DNA from: an uncultured Dokdonella sp.
GTDB taxonomy: Bacteria; Pseudomonadota; Gammaproteobacteria; Xanthomonadales; Rhodanobacteraceae
Assembly: GCA_934526015.1 (NCBI GenBank)
Contig: CAKSZY010000007.1
Span: 1 to 64,000, forward strand
Length of the DNA: 64,000 nt
Direction: 5' to 3'
Shown piece by piece: positions 8,054-16,629 of this stretch (positions are counted from its first letter, which is position 1; each line of letters opens with the position of its first letter). The notes beneath the pieces are model-generated. The model did not search any database. It was not told the origin of the DNA and saw nothing but the letters and a program-made list of their open reading frames with translations. Position numbers and translations under genes: made by a program.

Positions 8054-10162
8054 TCATTGCCGATCCAGTTCCTTGCGCACGCTTTCCACGCCAGCCGCCG
8101 GGCCGGCGCGTTCGTGGAGTGCGGTCAGTCGCTTCGCCACGCGCAAGGTCTGCGCGTCGTTCGGGCCTTTCGACCGGTGCAGCGTCGCCAGCGCTTCCTG
8201 CCAGCGCCGGGTCGCCATCCACTCGTCGCCAATGCTTGCGTACGTTTCAGCGGCCTTTTCCTGCAGTCCGGCGCGCAACGCTTCGTCTTGCGTCGACGCC
8301 TTCGCCATCGCGTCCAGTTGGCGATCGAAATGTCTCGCCAGGTGCGTGGTCAGGGCGGTGTCGAAGATCTCCGCGTATTCGAGCGGACGCAATGGCCCGA
8401 CCGGGCCCGGCCGCGATCCGGCGGGCTGCGGCAACGAACGCTCGAGCTTGGCGGCCGCTTCGAACTTCCGGTCGAGGCGCAACAGCAGCACGAGAAACCG
8501 CTGCGCGGCTTGCATGCGCGGACTCGTGGCCGCGCTGGCAACCCCGACCGCCTTCACGTAGCGCGACCCGAGCGCGACCGCTTCGCCGGTGTTGCCCTCG
8601 CCGGCACGGATCGCGGCGAGATTGCCGAGCGAGCCCAGCAGCACGGCCGAAGGCGCCTCGCCGGAATCCCGCGCTGCGCCGATCCGGTCGAGGTGCGTTT
8701 TCGCGGCGCGCTCCGGCTTGCCGATGCGCCACGCATTCAGCGTCAGTCCCTGTCGTGGCGAGAACGTCAAGTCGTCATCGACGCCCCACATCGCCTCGGC
8801 AAGCTCGAGCGCGCGTTCGAGATGCACGCCCGCCGCGCCATGATCCTCGCGCTCCGTGAATACGCGAGCCAGCTCGACCTCGAGCCGATCGAGCGCAAGG
8901 CGCGCGCGCAGCATCCGCAACGACTGCCCCCGCGCGACTTCGGCGGTCGTGCCCGCCACGATCCTCCACGCGCGATCGGCATGCTCGACGGCGACGGCGA
9001 CGCGCCGCAACTCGATCTCAAGCCCGCCGAGATCGGCGAGCACGCGCGCACGATCGAGGGAATCGCCGGGATCGCTGCTGGAAAGGATTGCGAGTGCGCG
9101 CTCGAGCATCAAGTGCGCCTCGCCAAGATCGCCCTGGCCCAGTCGTGCGAGGGCGAGATCCGCCAATGCCCGCGCGTACTCCGGGCGATGCACGCCATGT
9201 TCGCGATGCTCGATCTCGAGCAGCCTGGTGCGCAGGTAGCCTTCGGCACGGACCGGGTCGTTCTCGTCCATGGCCATTTCGGCGAGCTGCTCGAGCTCGT
9301 CGCCGACCGGCACGCCGGGCTCGCCTTCCACCGTCGGCGCAGCCAGTTCGACGATGCGCAGCAATGCCTGTTTCAATGCAGTCCTGTCGTCGCGCGACTT
9401 CAGGTCCATCGCTTGCCGGCGCAGGTCATTGATTTCCTGCAGATGCGGGTTCGAACCGATGAGATATCCGCCGTCACGGTCGCGATGCAGGATCACCCCG
9501 GAAACATCGGCCAGCAGTTCCAGCAGGCTGTCCACCCGGATCGACTCGATGTCGAACCGGATGTGCTGGTCGTTGATGCGCTCGGCGTGGCGCACCTTCA
9601 ACTTCTTGATGCGCACGAGATCGGCCATGACCTTGCCCACACTGACGCTTTCCGCATGGATCCCGACCACGGCGGGGCCACCCAGAGGTCGCAGTGATAC
9701 GGCAAGCGCAGGGCCGTCCTCATGGCCGACGCGGCGCAGGGCCGCCTGCCGCGTTCCCGCGGCGATCTGCGCCCTCTCGTAGATGCGCACCGGTGTCTGG
9801 TCGCGCAGTTCGACGCGCACGTCGAGCTTGCCGTCGCGACGCAGCCAGGTGATTTCCGGCGGATGTACCTCTCCGGCAAACGAGGGCGCCGGTTCCTCCG
9901 GGTATTTCAACTGCATTTCCCGCGTGCCCCGCTCGCTGCAGATATCCAGCGTGGACTCGAGCGGAAAGTCGCCCGCCATCGACACGCCATGCAGTTCCAG
10001 GGTCAACGGCTGCGCGCACTCGTCGATCCGGTACACGAGCGGTTCCGCCGCCACGCCGTGCTGCGCCGACAACAGTGCCACGGCGGCCAGTGCAGAGGCG
10101 ATGCGTCGCCGGGGCGATGTCGGTCCCGGCTCATGCGTGCTGACCACACGATCCGTATTCAT
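8054..10162 (-). CDS. Exported protein with STN-like domain and tetratricopeptide repeats
   Basis: A 702-residue protein not identified with a named gene. After a signal peptide (about residues 20-40) comes a beta-rich region. The segment beginning VGIHAESVSVGKVMADL and ending DVSGVILHRDRDGGYLIG has the look of a secretin/TonB short N-terminal (STN) domain. The remaining two thirds are helical repeats of the TPR type, e.g. the blocks around RPEYARALADLALARLGQGDLGEAH. The start at 10162 is chosen because a GGGAG Shine-Dalgarno lies about 10 bases upstream; the frame is open upstream through the POT gene but without homology. STN domains normally occur in secretins or TonB receptors, so this free-standing combination suggests a periplasmic scaffold or regulator. 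Confidence 0.7.
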   Translation of the reverse strand: MNTDRVVSTHEPGPTSPRRRIASALAAVALLSAQHGVAAEPLVYRIDECAQPLTLELHGVSMAGDFPLESTLDICSERGTREMQLKYPEEPAPSFAGEVHPPEITWLRRDGKLDVRVELRDQTPVRIYERAQIAAGTRQAALRRVGHEDGPALAVSLRPLGGPAVVGIHAESVSVGKVMADLVRIKKLKVRHAERINDQHIRFDIESIRVDSLLELLADVSGVILHRDRDGGYLIGSNPHLQEINDLRRQAMDLKSRDDRTALKQALLRIVELAAPTVEGEPGVPVGDELEQLAEMAMDENDPVRAEGYLRTRLLEIEHREHGVHRPEYARALADLALARLGQGDLGEAHLMLERALAILSSSDPGDSLDRARVLADLGGLEIELRRVAVAVEHADRAWRIVAGTTAEVARGQSLRMLRARLALDRLEVELARVFTEREDHGAAGVHLERALELAEAMWGVDDDLTFSPRQGLTLNAWRIGKPERAAKTHLDRIGAARDSGEAPSAVLLGSLGNLAAIRAGEGNTGEAVALGSRYVKAVGVASAATSPRMQAAQRFLVLLLRLDRKFEAAAKLERSLPQPAGSRPGPVGPLRPLEYAEIFDTALTTHLARHFDRQLDAMAKASTQDEALRAGLQEKAAETYASIGDEWMATRRWQEALATLHRSKGPNDAQTLRVAKRLTALHERAGPAAGVESVRKELDRQ

Positions 10163-10338
10163 GCGTCGATTTCTCCCGCCCACACCCGACATCTTCAAAA
10201 CACGCAAATGTCGGCAAGCAGGGGCCATCCCCGCCGGCGGAGCCCATGCGCCCCCACCGCGCGTTCGTTTCGCCGCCGCGCGAGCGCGCCGCGTGAGCGG
10301 CCGACCCGCCGAACCCCGCATCACGCCGGCAGCCTGGC

Positions 10339-11820
10339 TCAGCGCACGCCGTGCATGAGCTTGTTGATCAGCGGCGCAAACAGCAGGAAGGCGATGCCGA
10401 AGCCGAAACCGGCCCAGGCGATGTGCGTGTAGGTTTCGGCGTACTGGCTCAGCCCCGATGCGGCGCCGCCGCCGGAGGCGACCGAGGCGACCGCACCGGC
10501 CACGTAGTTGCCGATCGCGGTGCAGAGGAACCAGGCCCCCATGGCCAGGCCGGTCTCCTTCGGTGCGGCCAGCTTGGTCACCATCGACAGGCCGATCGGC
10601 GACAGGCACAGCTCCCCCATGGTGTTGATCATGTAGGCCAGCATCAGCATCTGCCAGCCGATGCGGCCGTCGCCCTGCATGGCCTGCTGGATGGTCAGCA
10701 CCAGGGTGGTGAAACCGATGGCGACGAGGATCAGGGCGATGGCGAACTTGCGCGGGATCGACGGATTCAGCCGGCGCTTCTCCAGCCGCGGCCACAACCA
10801 GGCGAACACCGGCGCGAGCAGGATGATGAACAGCGGATTCGCCGACTGGAACAGGGTGAAGTCGAACGGCGCGTCGACGTGGTCCTTGGCGAAGAAGTTC
10901 AGCGACGAACCGGCCTGCTCGAACATGCCCCAGAACAGGATCTTGGCGAGGAACAGCAGCAGCATGGCGATGTAGCGGTGCAGTTGCACCTTGTCGCCGC
11001 TGCGCATGCCGCTGCCGACGAAATACACGGTCAGCACGAGCATCAAGCCCATCAGCAGCCAGCCGACGATGCGCGCCTGGCTCAGCATCAGGTAGACGAC
11101 CGGCACCAGCAGCAGGCAGCCGGCGGTGACCTTGAGGACGCGCAGGGCGTTGCGCTCGGGCAGCGGCGCGCGGCCGACGCCGGCCATCCAGCCGACCAGC
11201 CACTGGAACAGCAGCAGGCCGAAGATCATGCCGATGCCGGCGGTGAAGAAGCCCCACTGGTAGCCGAAGTACCGGCCGACCAGGGTGCCGCAGATGAGCG
11301 GTGCCAGCGTGGCACCGGCATTGATGCCCATGTAGAAGATGGTGAAGCCGGAGTCGCGGCGCGCATCGTTCTGCGCATACAGCATGCCGACCATGGTCGA
11401 GATGTTCGGCTTGAACAGGCCGTTGCCGACGACGATCACGGCGAGTCCGACGAGGAACCAGTTGAGGTCGGGGATCAGCAGCAGGAACAGGCCGAGCGCC
11501 ATGATCGTGCCGCCGAGCAGGATCGACGGCCGATAGCCGAGGTAGCGATCGGCGATGAAGCCGCCGAAGATGCCGGTCGCGTAGATCAGTGCGGTGTAGG
11601 CGCCGTAGGTCAGGCTGGCCTGGGCCTTGGCCTCGCCGTCCGGCAGCAGGGCGAAGAACGTCGAGGCGACATAGACCGCCAGCAGGGCGCGCATGCCGTA
11701 GTAGGCGAAGCGCTCCCAGAACTCGGTGGCGAACAGCAGCCACAAGGGCTTCGGGTGGCCGAGAAAGTCCGCACTGCGCGGGAACGGCGTGGGGTCGTTG
11801 TCGCGCAAGGCTTCGCTCAT
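10339..11820 (-). CDS. Proton-dependent oligopeptide transporter (POT/PTR family)
   Basis: An inner-membrane MFS-type symporter importing di- and tripeptides with protons. The family signature is clear: ATEFWERFAYYG (the ExxER proton-coupling motif) in helix 1, GNGLFKPNIS, and FYMGINAGA in the PTR2 motif. About 14 hydrophobic segments are visible over 493 residues, matching the family. The chosen ATG at 11820 has GGAG five bases upstream; an in-frame GTG six bases earlier is an alternative. With the nearby M3 peptidase and S15-like hydrolase it suggests a peptide-scavenging neighbourhood, which fits proteolytic Xanthomonadales. Which peptides it takes cannot be read from sequence. Confidence 0.94.
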   Translation of the reverse strand: MSEALRDNDPTPFPRSADFLGHPKPLWLLFATEFWERFAYYGMRALLAVYVASTFFALLPDGEAKAQASLTYGAYTALIYATGIFGGFIADRYLGYRPSILLGGTIMALGLFLLLIPDLNWFLVGLAVIVVGNGLFKPNISTMVGMLYAQNDARRDSGFTIFYMGINAGATLAPLICGTLVGRYFGYQWGFFTAGIGMIFGLLLFQWLVGWMAGVGRAPLPERNALRVLKVTAGCLLLVPVVYLMLSQARIVGWLLMGLMLVLTVYFVGSGMRSGDKVQLHRYIAMLLLFLAKILFWGMFEQAGSSLNFFAKDHVDAPFDFTLFQSANPLFIILLAPVFAWLWPRLEKRRLNPSIPRKFAIALILVAIGFTTLVLTIQQAMQGDGRIGWQMLMLAYMINTMGELCLSPIGLSMVTKLAAPKETGLAMGAWFLCTAIGNYVAGAVASVASGGGAASGLSQYAETYTHIAWAGFGFGIAFLLFAPLINKLMHGVR

Positions 11821-12144
11821 CGTCACTCCGGGCCGGGTCGTACGCGGGATCGCGGACGCTGGCAGGCCCCGGTGCAGGCGTCAAGGACGACCGCGACAAG
11901 GCCCGGCCGGTCTGCACGGCATGCGACGTGCATGCGTATGGGGGCAGACGACGATGACAGGAACGTCCGCCGTCCTCCGTCTGCAGCGGGAACGGCGGCC
12001 GCAACGCCCCCGAGTGTGCGCGGGTTCAGGCGGCATTCGTGATGCAGTCGCGAGAATGTTAAGCACTTGTTATTGCACACTTGCGCGACTATCCTTTTCG
12101 CGCGGTTGAGGTTTGTCGCATAACCTCATGCAGGGATTGGAAAA
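11821..12144. promoter_or_regulatory. Divergent regulatory region with a 7-bp inverted repeat
   Basis: This 324-bp gap separates the divergent POT transporter and SPFH genes and contains no supported ORF. An AT-richer stretch at about 12050-12100 probably holds the rightward promoter. TGAGGTT (12107-12113) and AACCTCA (12122-12128) form a perfect inverted repeat with an 8-bp spacer, 17 bp before the SPFH start codon. It is placed like an operator or a small RNA hairpin in the leader. No known regulator consensus was recognised. Confidence 0.35.
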
Positions 12145-12615
12145 ATGTCGGCCCCATTGCTGTGGATCATGCTGGTTTGCCTGGCCGGACTCGGCCTCGC
12201 CTCCGTGCGCCGCATTCCGGAAGGCAAGGTCTATTCGCTGCGCCGGCTCGACGGTCAGACCCGCTTCATCGGTGCCGGAACGCATTTCCTCGTCCCCCTG
12301 TTCGAGCGCGTCGCCCACGAGATCAGCCTGACCGGAAGCGCGCTGGCCTTCCACGGCCGGGCCGCCGCGGGTGAAGCGCTGCATGGCTCGCTGTATTTCC
12401 AGGTCATCGACCCGGCCCGCGCCGATCGCATCATCGAGACCGTCGACACCCTGCTGCGCGAACGCGCCATCGCCCGCCTCGCCGACGCCGACCTGCCGGC
12501 CGACCCGCTGCAGCGTCGCCACTGGCTCAAGCAGACGCTCAACGAGGACGTGCGCGAGCGCGGCCTGCTGGTCACCCGCGTCGAACTGCAGCGCGGCGAA
12601 CCCGCCGCGGCCTGA
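12145..12615 (+). CDS. Short SPFH/band-7-like membrane protein
   Basis: A 156-residue protein with an N-terminal membrane anchor ([17 protein letters not shown]) followed by a region reading like the first part of an SPFH/stomatin domain: a [13 protein letters not shown] strand, [14 protein letters not shown] (compare stomatin GLHFIIPFVD), and a membrane-proximal helix. Full prohibitin/stomatin proteins have about 250-300 residues; here the domain and its coiled coil are shortened, yet the frame ends cleanly. Function unknown; a membrane scaffold is plausible. A rho-independent terminator follows 38 bp after the stop, so it is a monocistronic unit ahead of rsmG. Confidence 0.6.
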   Translation: MSAPLLWIMLVCLAGLGLASVRRIPEGKVYSLRRLDGQTRFIGAGTHFLVPLFERVAHEISLTGSALAFHGRAAAGEALHGSLYFQVIDPARADRIIETVDTLLRERAIARLADADLPADPLQRRHWLKQTLNEDVRERGLLVTRVELQRGEPAAA

Positions 12616-12652
12616 GTCTGCACGTCCGCACGCGGCTGGATTTACGCCGTCC

Positions 12653-12681
12653 GGGCGCCGATACTTGGCGCCCTTTTCGTT
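12653..12681 (+). terminator. Rho-independent terminator after the SPFH gene
   Basis: A 7-bp GC stem, GGGCGCC (12653-12659) and GGCGCCC (12667-12673), closes a 7-base loop and is followed directly by TTTTCGTTT. It lies between the SPFH-like gene and rsmG, so rsmG must be transcribed from its own promoter or by read-through. Confidence 0.75.
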
Positions 12682-12694
12682 TCCGGGTCCGGAC

Positions 12695-13354
12695 ATGTCC
12701 GAGCGCGAAGCGCTGCGGAAGCGTCTCGCTGCGGGCGTGGCGGAACTTTCGCTCGAGCTGGGCGAAGCGACGATCGAGCGCCTGCTCGACTACGTCGACC
12801 TGCTCGTGCGCTGGAACGCGGCCTACAACCTGACCGCGGTGCGCGACCCGGGCGGGATGGTCACCCGCCATCTGCTCGATTCGCTGGCCGTGCTGCCGTT
12901 CGTCGATGGCCCAAGCCTCGCCGACCTCGGCAGCGGCGCCGGCCTGCCCGGCATTCCGCTCGCCCTGGCGCGGCGTTTCGAGGCGGTTGCGCTGGTCGAT
13001 TCGAACGGCAAAAAGGCGCGCTTCCTGCGCGAGGCCGTGCGCCAGCTCGGCCTGACCGGGGCGCGCGTGATCGAGGCGCGCGTCGAGACCGTGCAGGGGT
13101 CGTTCGATTGCATCACCGCCCGCGCGTTCGCCACACTGGCCGACATGCTCGCCCTCGGCGGCCACCTGCTGGCGCCGGGCGGTCGCTGGCTGGCGCTGAA
13201 GGGCCGCGATCCGCAGGATGAACGCGCCCTGCTGCCGGCCGGCTTCGAAGTCGAATCGGTCCGTCGCCTCGACGTGCCGGGACTGGACGCCGAGCGCCAT
13301 CTCGTCACAATCCGTCGCGGCGACCGCGCGGCGGACGCAGGGAAACCCTCATGA
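12695..13354 (+). CDS. rsmG: 16S rRNA (guanine-N7) methyltransferase RsmG
   Basis: RsmG (GidB) methylates N7 of the conserved G527 in 16S rRNA using S-adenosylmethionine. The 219-residue product has the family pattern: [13 protein letters not shown] near residue 45, the [11 protein letters not shown] motif, then the SAM-binding glycine loop [16 protein letters not shown] near residue 75. Length is normal. The start is the ATG at 12695, 14 bp beyond a terminator. The stop codon overlaps the parA start as ATGA, the common rsmG-parA-parB arrangement near replication origins of many bacteria. No parS site was found nearby. Confidence 0.96.
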   Translation: MSEREALRKRLAAGVAELSLELGEATIERLLDYVDLLVRWNAAYNLTAVRDPGGMVTRHLLDSLAVLPFVDGPSLADLGSGAGLPGIPLALARRFEAVALVDSNGKKARFLREAVRQLGLTGARVIEARVETVQGSFDCITARAFATLADMLALGGHLLAPGGRWLALKGRDPQDERALLPAGFEVESVRRLDVPGLDAERHLVTIRRGDRAADAGKPS

Positions 13355-14148
13355 CGCGCATCATCGCGATCACCAACCAGAAAGGCGGCGTCGGCAAGAC
13401 CACCACCGCCGTCAACCTCGCCGCCGCCCTGGCCGAGACCCGGCGCAAGGTGCTGCTGGTCGACCTCGACCCGCAGGGCAACGCGACCATGGCGTCGGGC
13501 ATCGACAAGCGCGAAGCCAAGCCGAACGGCTGCGACGTGCTGCTCGAGGAAGTGCCGATCGAACAGGCGATCGTCGCCACCGAGGCCGGCTTCGACCTGC
13601 TGCCCGGCAACGGCGACCTGACCGCCGCCGAGATCAAGCTGATGGATGCGCTGGCCCGCGAGCAGCGCCTGAAGGAATCGCTCGCGCGCGTGGCCGGGCG
13701 CTACCACGTGATCCTCATCGACTGTCCGCCGTCGCTGCACCTGCTCACCCTCAATGCGCTGACTGCCGCCGATGGCGTGCTGATCCCCGTGCAGTGCGAG
13801 TATTTCGCCCTCGAAGGCCTGTCGAGTCTGGTCGACACGATCACCGCCGTGCGCAAGCGCCTCAATCCGCAACTGGAGATCGACGGCCTGCTGCGCACGA
13901 TGTACGACGTGCGCAACAATCTCGCCAACGAAGTCTCCGCGCAGCTGGTCAAGCATTTCGGCGACAAGGTGCTGCGCTCGGTCATCCCGCGCAACATCCG
14001 TCTCGCCGAGGCACCGAGCCACGGCAAGCCGATCAACCTCTACGACCGCGAGTCGCGCGGCGCGATCGCCTATCTCGGCCTGGCCGGCGAGATGCTGCGT
14101 CGCGAACGCGCGCCGTCCAGCGCGTCCACCACCCGGGAACATGCATGA
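13351..14148 (+). CDS. parA: Chromosome-partitioning ATPase ParA/Soj
   Basis: A deviant-Walker ATPase that positions the origin region by forming dynamic nucleoid-bound dimers stimulated by ParB. The N-terminus carries the diagnostic deviant P-loop [14 protein letters not shown] (residues 11-24), with DLDPQGNAT and the Walker B strand VILIDCPPS. Its 265 residues match chromosomal Soj. It is translationally coupled at both ends: ATGA overlap with rsmG upstream and with parB downstream. Housekeeping function is very likely given the operon. Confidence 0.97.
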   Translation: MTRIIAITNQKGGVGKTTTAVNLAAALAETRRKVLLVDLDPQGNATMASGIDKREAKPNGCDVLLEEVPIEQAIVATEAGFDLLPGNGDLTAAEIKLMDALAREQRLKESLARVAGRYHVILIDCPPSLHLLTLNALTAADGVLIPVQCEYFALEGLSSLVDTITAVRKRLNPQLEIDGLLRTMYDVRNNLANEVSAQLVKHFGDKVLRSVIPRNIRLAEAPSHGKPINLYDRESRGAIAYLGLAGEMLRRERAPSSASTTREHA

Positions 14149-15023
14149 TGGCAGCGAAGAAACGCGGACTCGGACTCGGCCGCGGACTCGACGTCCTGCT
14201 CGGCGCGCGCGACAGCGCGGACGCGGCCGAAACCGCCGCCGGCGAAGGCGAACTGCGGCAGCTCGCGATCACCTCGATCACCGCCGGCAAGTACCAGCCG
14301 CGGCGCACGTTCGACGAGGACAAGCTGGAAGAACTGGCCGCCTCGATCCGCAGCCAGGGCGTCATCGAGCCGGTGATCGTGCGCGTGGTCGGGCCGGGTC
14401 GCCACGAGCTGATCGCCGGCGAACGCCGCTGGCGCGCCGCGCAGCGTGCCGGCCTCAGCGAGATTCCCGCGCTCGTGCGCGGCATCGACGACCGCGCCGC
14501 GGTCGCCATCGCCCTGATCGAGAACATCCAGCGCGAGGATCTGTCCGCGCTGGAGGAGGCGCAATCACTGGCGCGCCTGATCGAGGAGTTCAAGCTGACC
14601 CACCAGCAGGCCGCCGACGTGATCGGGCGCTCGCGCGCAAGCGTGAGCAACCTGCTGCGCCTGCTCGAACTGCCGGCCGAGATCCGCGCCCTGCTCGACG
14701 CGCGCAAGCTCGACATGGGTCATGCGCGTGCGCTGCTGTCACTGGCCGCGCCGCGCGCCCTCGCGCTCGCGCGCGAGACGGTGGCGAAGAACTGGAGCGT
14801 GCGCGAACTCGAGGAGGCGGTGCGCCGGGCCGGCACGCCGGCGAAGAAGTCCACGCCGGCGAAGGCGCGCGTCGACGCCAACATCGCCGCGCTCGAATCG
14901 GAACTTTCCGCCAAGCTCGGTGCACGCGTCGCCATCAGCCACGGCCGCAACGGCCGCGGCAAGCTGGTCATCCACTACCACAGTCTCGACGAACTCGACG
15001 GCATCCTCGAGAAGGTGCGCTGA
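14145..15023 (+). CDS. parB: Chromosome-partitioning protein ParB/Spo0J
   Basis: The ParB CTPase clamp loads at parS and stimulates ParA. The 292-residue protein begins with the usual basic leader (KKRGLGLGRGLDVLLG). Then come the ParB/Srx CTP-binding core with GERRWRAAQ and ENIQREDLSALEEA, and a helix-turn-helix with THQQAADVIGRSRASVSNLLRLL, around residues 150-180. A C-terminal dimerisation domain follows, ending ILEKVR. The ATG at 14145 overlaps the parA stop. It is the last gene of the rsmG-parA-parB set; the next gene, a glycosyltransferase, starts 21 bp later and may be co-transcribed. Confidence 0.97.
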   Translation: MMAAKKRGLGLGRGLDVLLGARDSADAAETAAGEGELRQLAITSITAGKYQPRRTFDEDKLEELAASIRSQGVIEPVIVRVVGPGRHELIAGERRWRAAQRAGLSEIPALVRGIDDRAAVAIALIENIQREDLSALEEAQSLARLIEEFKLTHQQAADVIGRSRASVSNLLRLLELPAEIRALLDARKLDMGHARALLSLAAPRALALARETVAKNWSVRELEEAVRRAGTPAKKSTPAKARVDANIAALESELSAKLGARVAISHGRNGRGKLVIHYHSLDELDGILEKVR

Positions 15024-15044
15024 CGCGGCGGCGCGGAAACGGTC

Positions 15045-15761
15045 ATGCCCGAACTGAGTGTCGTCGTTCCGGTCTTCAATGAGGGCGGCAATGTCGCTGC
15101 CCTGCTCGACGAGATCGTCGCGGCGCTGCGCGGACGCGTCGATTTCGAGGCGGTGTTCGTCGACGACGCCAGCACCGATGACACCCTCGCCGTGCTGGTC
15201 GCGGCGAAGGCGCGCATCGCCGAGCTGCGGGTGATCCGGCATGCGGTGCGCAGCGGACAGAGCACGGCGATCCGCAACGGGGTCAAGACCGCGCGCGCGC
15301 CGTGGATCGCCACCCTCGACGGCGACGGCCAGAACGACCCGGCCGACATTCCGCGGCTGCTCGCGCGACGCGATGCCGGCGCGGCATCGCTGCGGCTGCT
15401 GGTCGGCTGGCGGGTCGAGCGCAAGGATCCCGGCAGCAAGCGCCGTGCCTCGAAATGGGCGAACGCGATCCGTGCCCGGCTGTTGCGCGACCGCACGCCC
15501 GACAGCGGCTGCGGCATCAAGCTGTTCGAGCGCGCGGCCTTCCTCGACCTGCCGTATTTCGACCACATGCACCGCTACCTGCCGGCGCTGATGCTGCGCG
15601 ACGGCTGGCAGGTGGAGAGCGTGCCGGTCCACCATCGCCCGCGCGCCACCGGGGTGTCCAAGTACAACAACCTCGATCGCGCCCTCGCCGGCATTTCCGA
15701 CCTGCGCGGCGTGGCCTGGCTGATCCGCCGTTCACGGCGCACGGCCGCCGAGGAAGTCTGA
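15045..15761 (+). CDS. Family 2 glycosyltransferase, polyprenyl-phosphate type
   Basis: A GT-A fold transferase resembling dolichyl-phosphate mannose synthase or ArnC-like enzymes that load a sugar onto a polyprenyl phosphate at the inner membrane. The N-terminus reads LSVVVPVFNEGGNV, with the nucleotide-binding VFVDDASTDDT and the metal-binding LDGDGQNDP (DxD). A later GCGIKLFERAAF resembles the acceptor region. The 238-residue length lacks the C-terminal membrane helices found in many relatives, so it would be a soluble or peripheral version. It sits 21 bp behind parB. Confidence 0.85.
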   Translation: MPELSVVVPVFNEGGNVAALLDEIVAALRGRVDFEAVFVDDASTDDTLAVLVAAKARIAELRVIRHAVRSGQSTAIRNGVKTARAPWIATLDGDGQNDPADIPRLLARRDAGAASLRLLVGWRVERKDPGSKRRASKWANAIRARLLRDRTPDSGCGIKLFERAAFLDLPYFDHMHRYLPALMLRDGWQVESVPVHHRPRATGVSKYNNLDRALAGISDLRGVAWLIRRSRRTAAEEV

Positions 15762-15800
15762 GCACGGCCCCCCGGGCGGGCCGGCGACGGCGGCATCGGC

Positions 15801-15829
15801 TTGCGGCAAACCGCTGATTCCGCTATAAA
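15801..15829 (+). promoter_or_regulatory. Sigma70-type promoter of the rpmB-rpmG operon
   Basis: TTGCGG (15801-15806) and TATAAA (15824-15829) are separated by exactly 17 bp, a strong sigma70 pairing. The predicted transcript starts near 15836 and has a leader of about 160 bases before rpmB. Confidence 0.75.
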
Positions 15830-15994
15830 GCGCGGCTCGCTCAGGCTTCAGCGTCCCTTCCGGGACCGGCAGATCGCGCTACGCGGTTCGTCCTGCCGCC
15901 GGCCCGGGCACTCCAGCACCGCGTGGCGCACCGTCGCCGCTGGGCCGCGTCCGACCTGGCCAAGGTCGGTCACTTGAATCGAGTCGAGGTTCGC

Positions 15995-16231
15995 ATGTCC
16001 AAGGTATGCCAGGTAACCGGCAAGAGTTTCCAGTCCGGCAACAGTGTTTCCCACGCCAACAACAAGACGCGGCGCCGCTGGCTGCCGAACCTCCACGACC
16101 GCCGCTTCTGGGTCGCCAGCGAGAACCGCTGGATCAAGCTGCGCGTCTCGGGCCACGGCCTGCGCACCATCGACAAGAAGGGCATCGACGCCGTCGTTGC
16201 CGAGCTGCGTGCGCGCGGCGAGAAGATCTGA
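15995..16231 (+). CDS. rpmB: 50S ribosomal protein L28
   Basis: L28 is a small protein of the large ribosomal subunit. The 78-residue product is full length and diagnostic: [33 protein letters not shown], and a C-terminal [15 protein letters not shown]. The frame is open 72 bp upstream, but the conserved N-terminus begins at the ATG at 15995. rpmG follows after 13 bp, the standard gammaproteobacterial order. Confidence 0.98.
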   Translation: MSKVCQVTGKSFQSGNSVSHANNKTRRRWLPNLHDRRFWVASENRWIKLRVSGHGLRTIDKKGIDAVVAELRARGEKI

Positions 16232-16244
16232 GGAGTAGCGAACC

Positions 16245-16409
16245 ATGGCATCCAAGCGCGACAAGATCCGTCTCGTGTCCTCGGCCGGCACCGGCCACTT
16301 CTACACGACCGACAAGAACAAGAAGACGACGCCGGAAAAGATGGAGATCAAGAAGTACGATCCCGTCGTCCGCAAGCACGTCGCCTACAAGGAAGCGAAG
16401 ATCAAGTAA
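16245..16409 (+). CDS. rpmG: 50S ribosomal protein L33
   Basis: A 54-residue ribosomal protein translated from the ATG at 16245 to the TAA at 16407-16409. The protein begins [20 protein letters not shown] and ends YKEAKIK, which identifies L33. A strong TGAGGAG Shine-Dalgarno overlaps the rpmB stop codon. This is the variant without the CxxC zinc motifs: no cysteines are present, so it would not need zinc. Confidence 0.97.
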   Translation: MASKRDKIRLVSSAGTGHFYTTDKNKKTTPEKMEIKKYDPVVRKHVAYKEAKIK

Positions 16410-16413
16410 GGCT

Positions 16414-16442
16414 GGATGCCCGCGCAGCGCGGGCATCCTTCC
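16414..16442 (+). terminator. First terminator hairpin of rpmB-rpmG
   Basis: GGATGCCCGCGC (16414-16425) and GCGCGGGCATCC (16427-16438) are perfectly complementary over up to 12 bp, followed by a short pyrimidine tail (TTCCTTG). It begins 5 bp after the rpmG stop. Confidence 0.7.
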
Positions 16443-16475
16443 TTGCTGCTGGAGCCGGGGTCCCGCCCCGGTCAG

Positions 16476-16503
16476 AAAATGCCCGCCGCGTGCGGGCATT
16501 TTT
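16476..16503 (+). terminator. Second terminator hairpin of rpmB-rpmG
   Basis: AAAATGCCCGC and GCGGGCATTTTT form a symmetrical stem with A-run and T-run flanks, so it can work in both directions. Together with the hairpin 60 bp upstream it insulates the ribosomal operon from the TIR operon. Confidence 0.8.
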
Positions 16504-16550
16504 CGTTCCGGCGCGGCCGGCGCCGCCGCCGCGCCGGCCGTCGGGGCAAG

Positions 16551-16570
16551 AATGTGAACCAGATCACATC
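16551..16570 (+). promoter_or_regulatory. Near-perfect CRP/Clp binding palindrome upstream of the TIR gene
   Basis: The sequence contains TGTGA (16553-16557), six spacer bases, and TCACA (16564-16568), extended as AATGTGA...TCACATC. This equals the CRP core consensus. In Xanthomonadales the CRP homologue is Clp, which recognises nearly the same site and is modulated by cyclic-di-GMP in Xanthomonas. The site centre is about 69 bp upstream of the chosen TIR start codon. A weak -10-like TACGCT at 16578-16583 would place the site inside the promoter, so activation or repression cannot be decided. Confidence 0.7.
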
Positions 16571-16629
16571 CTGGTGCTACGCTAGGCCGCGAGGGCCCGG
16601 TCCAGGATGCCGTGGCGCGGGGAACGCAG

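Noticed and set aside
15835..15994. Riboswitch or autoregulatory RNA in the rpmB leader
   Set aside because: The leader is GC-rich with possible stems, but no known ribosomal-leader motif could be recognised.
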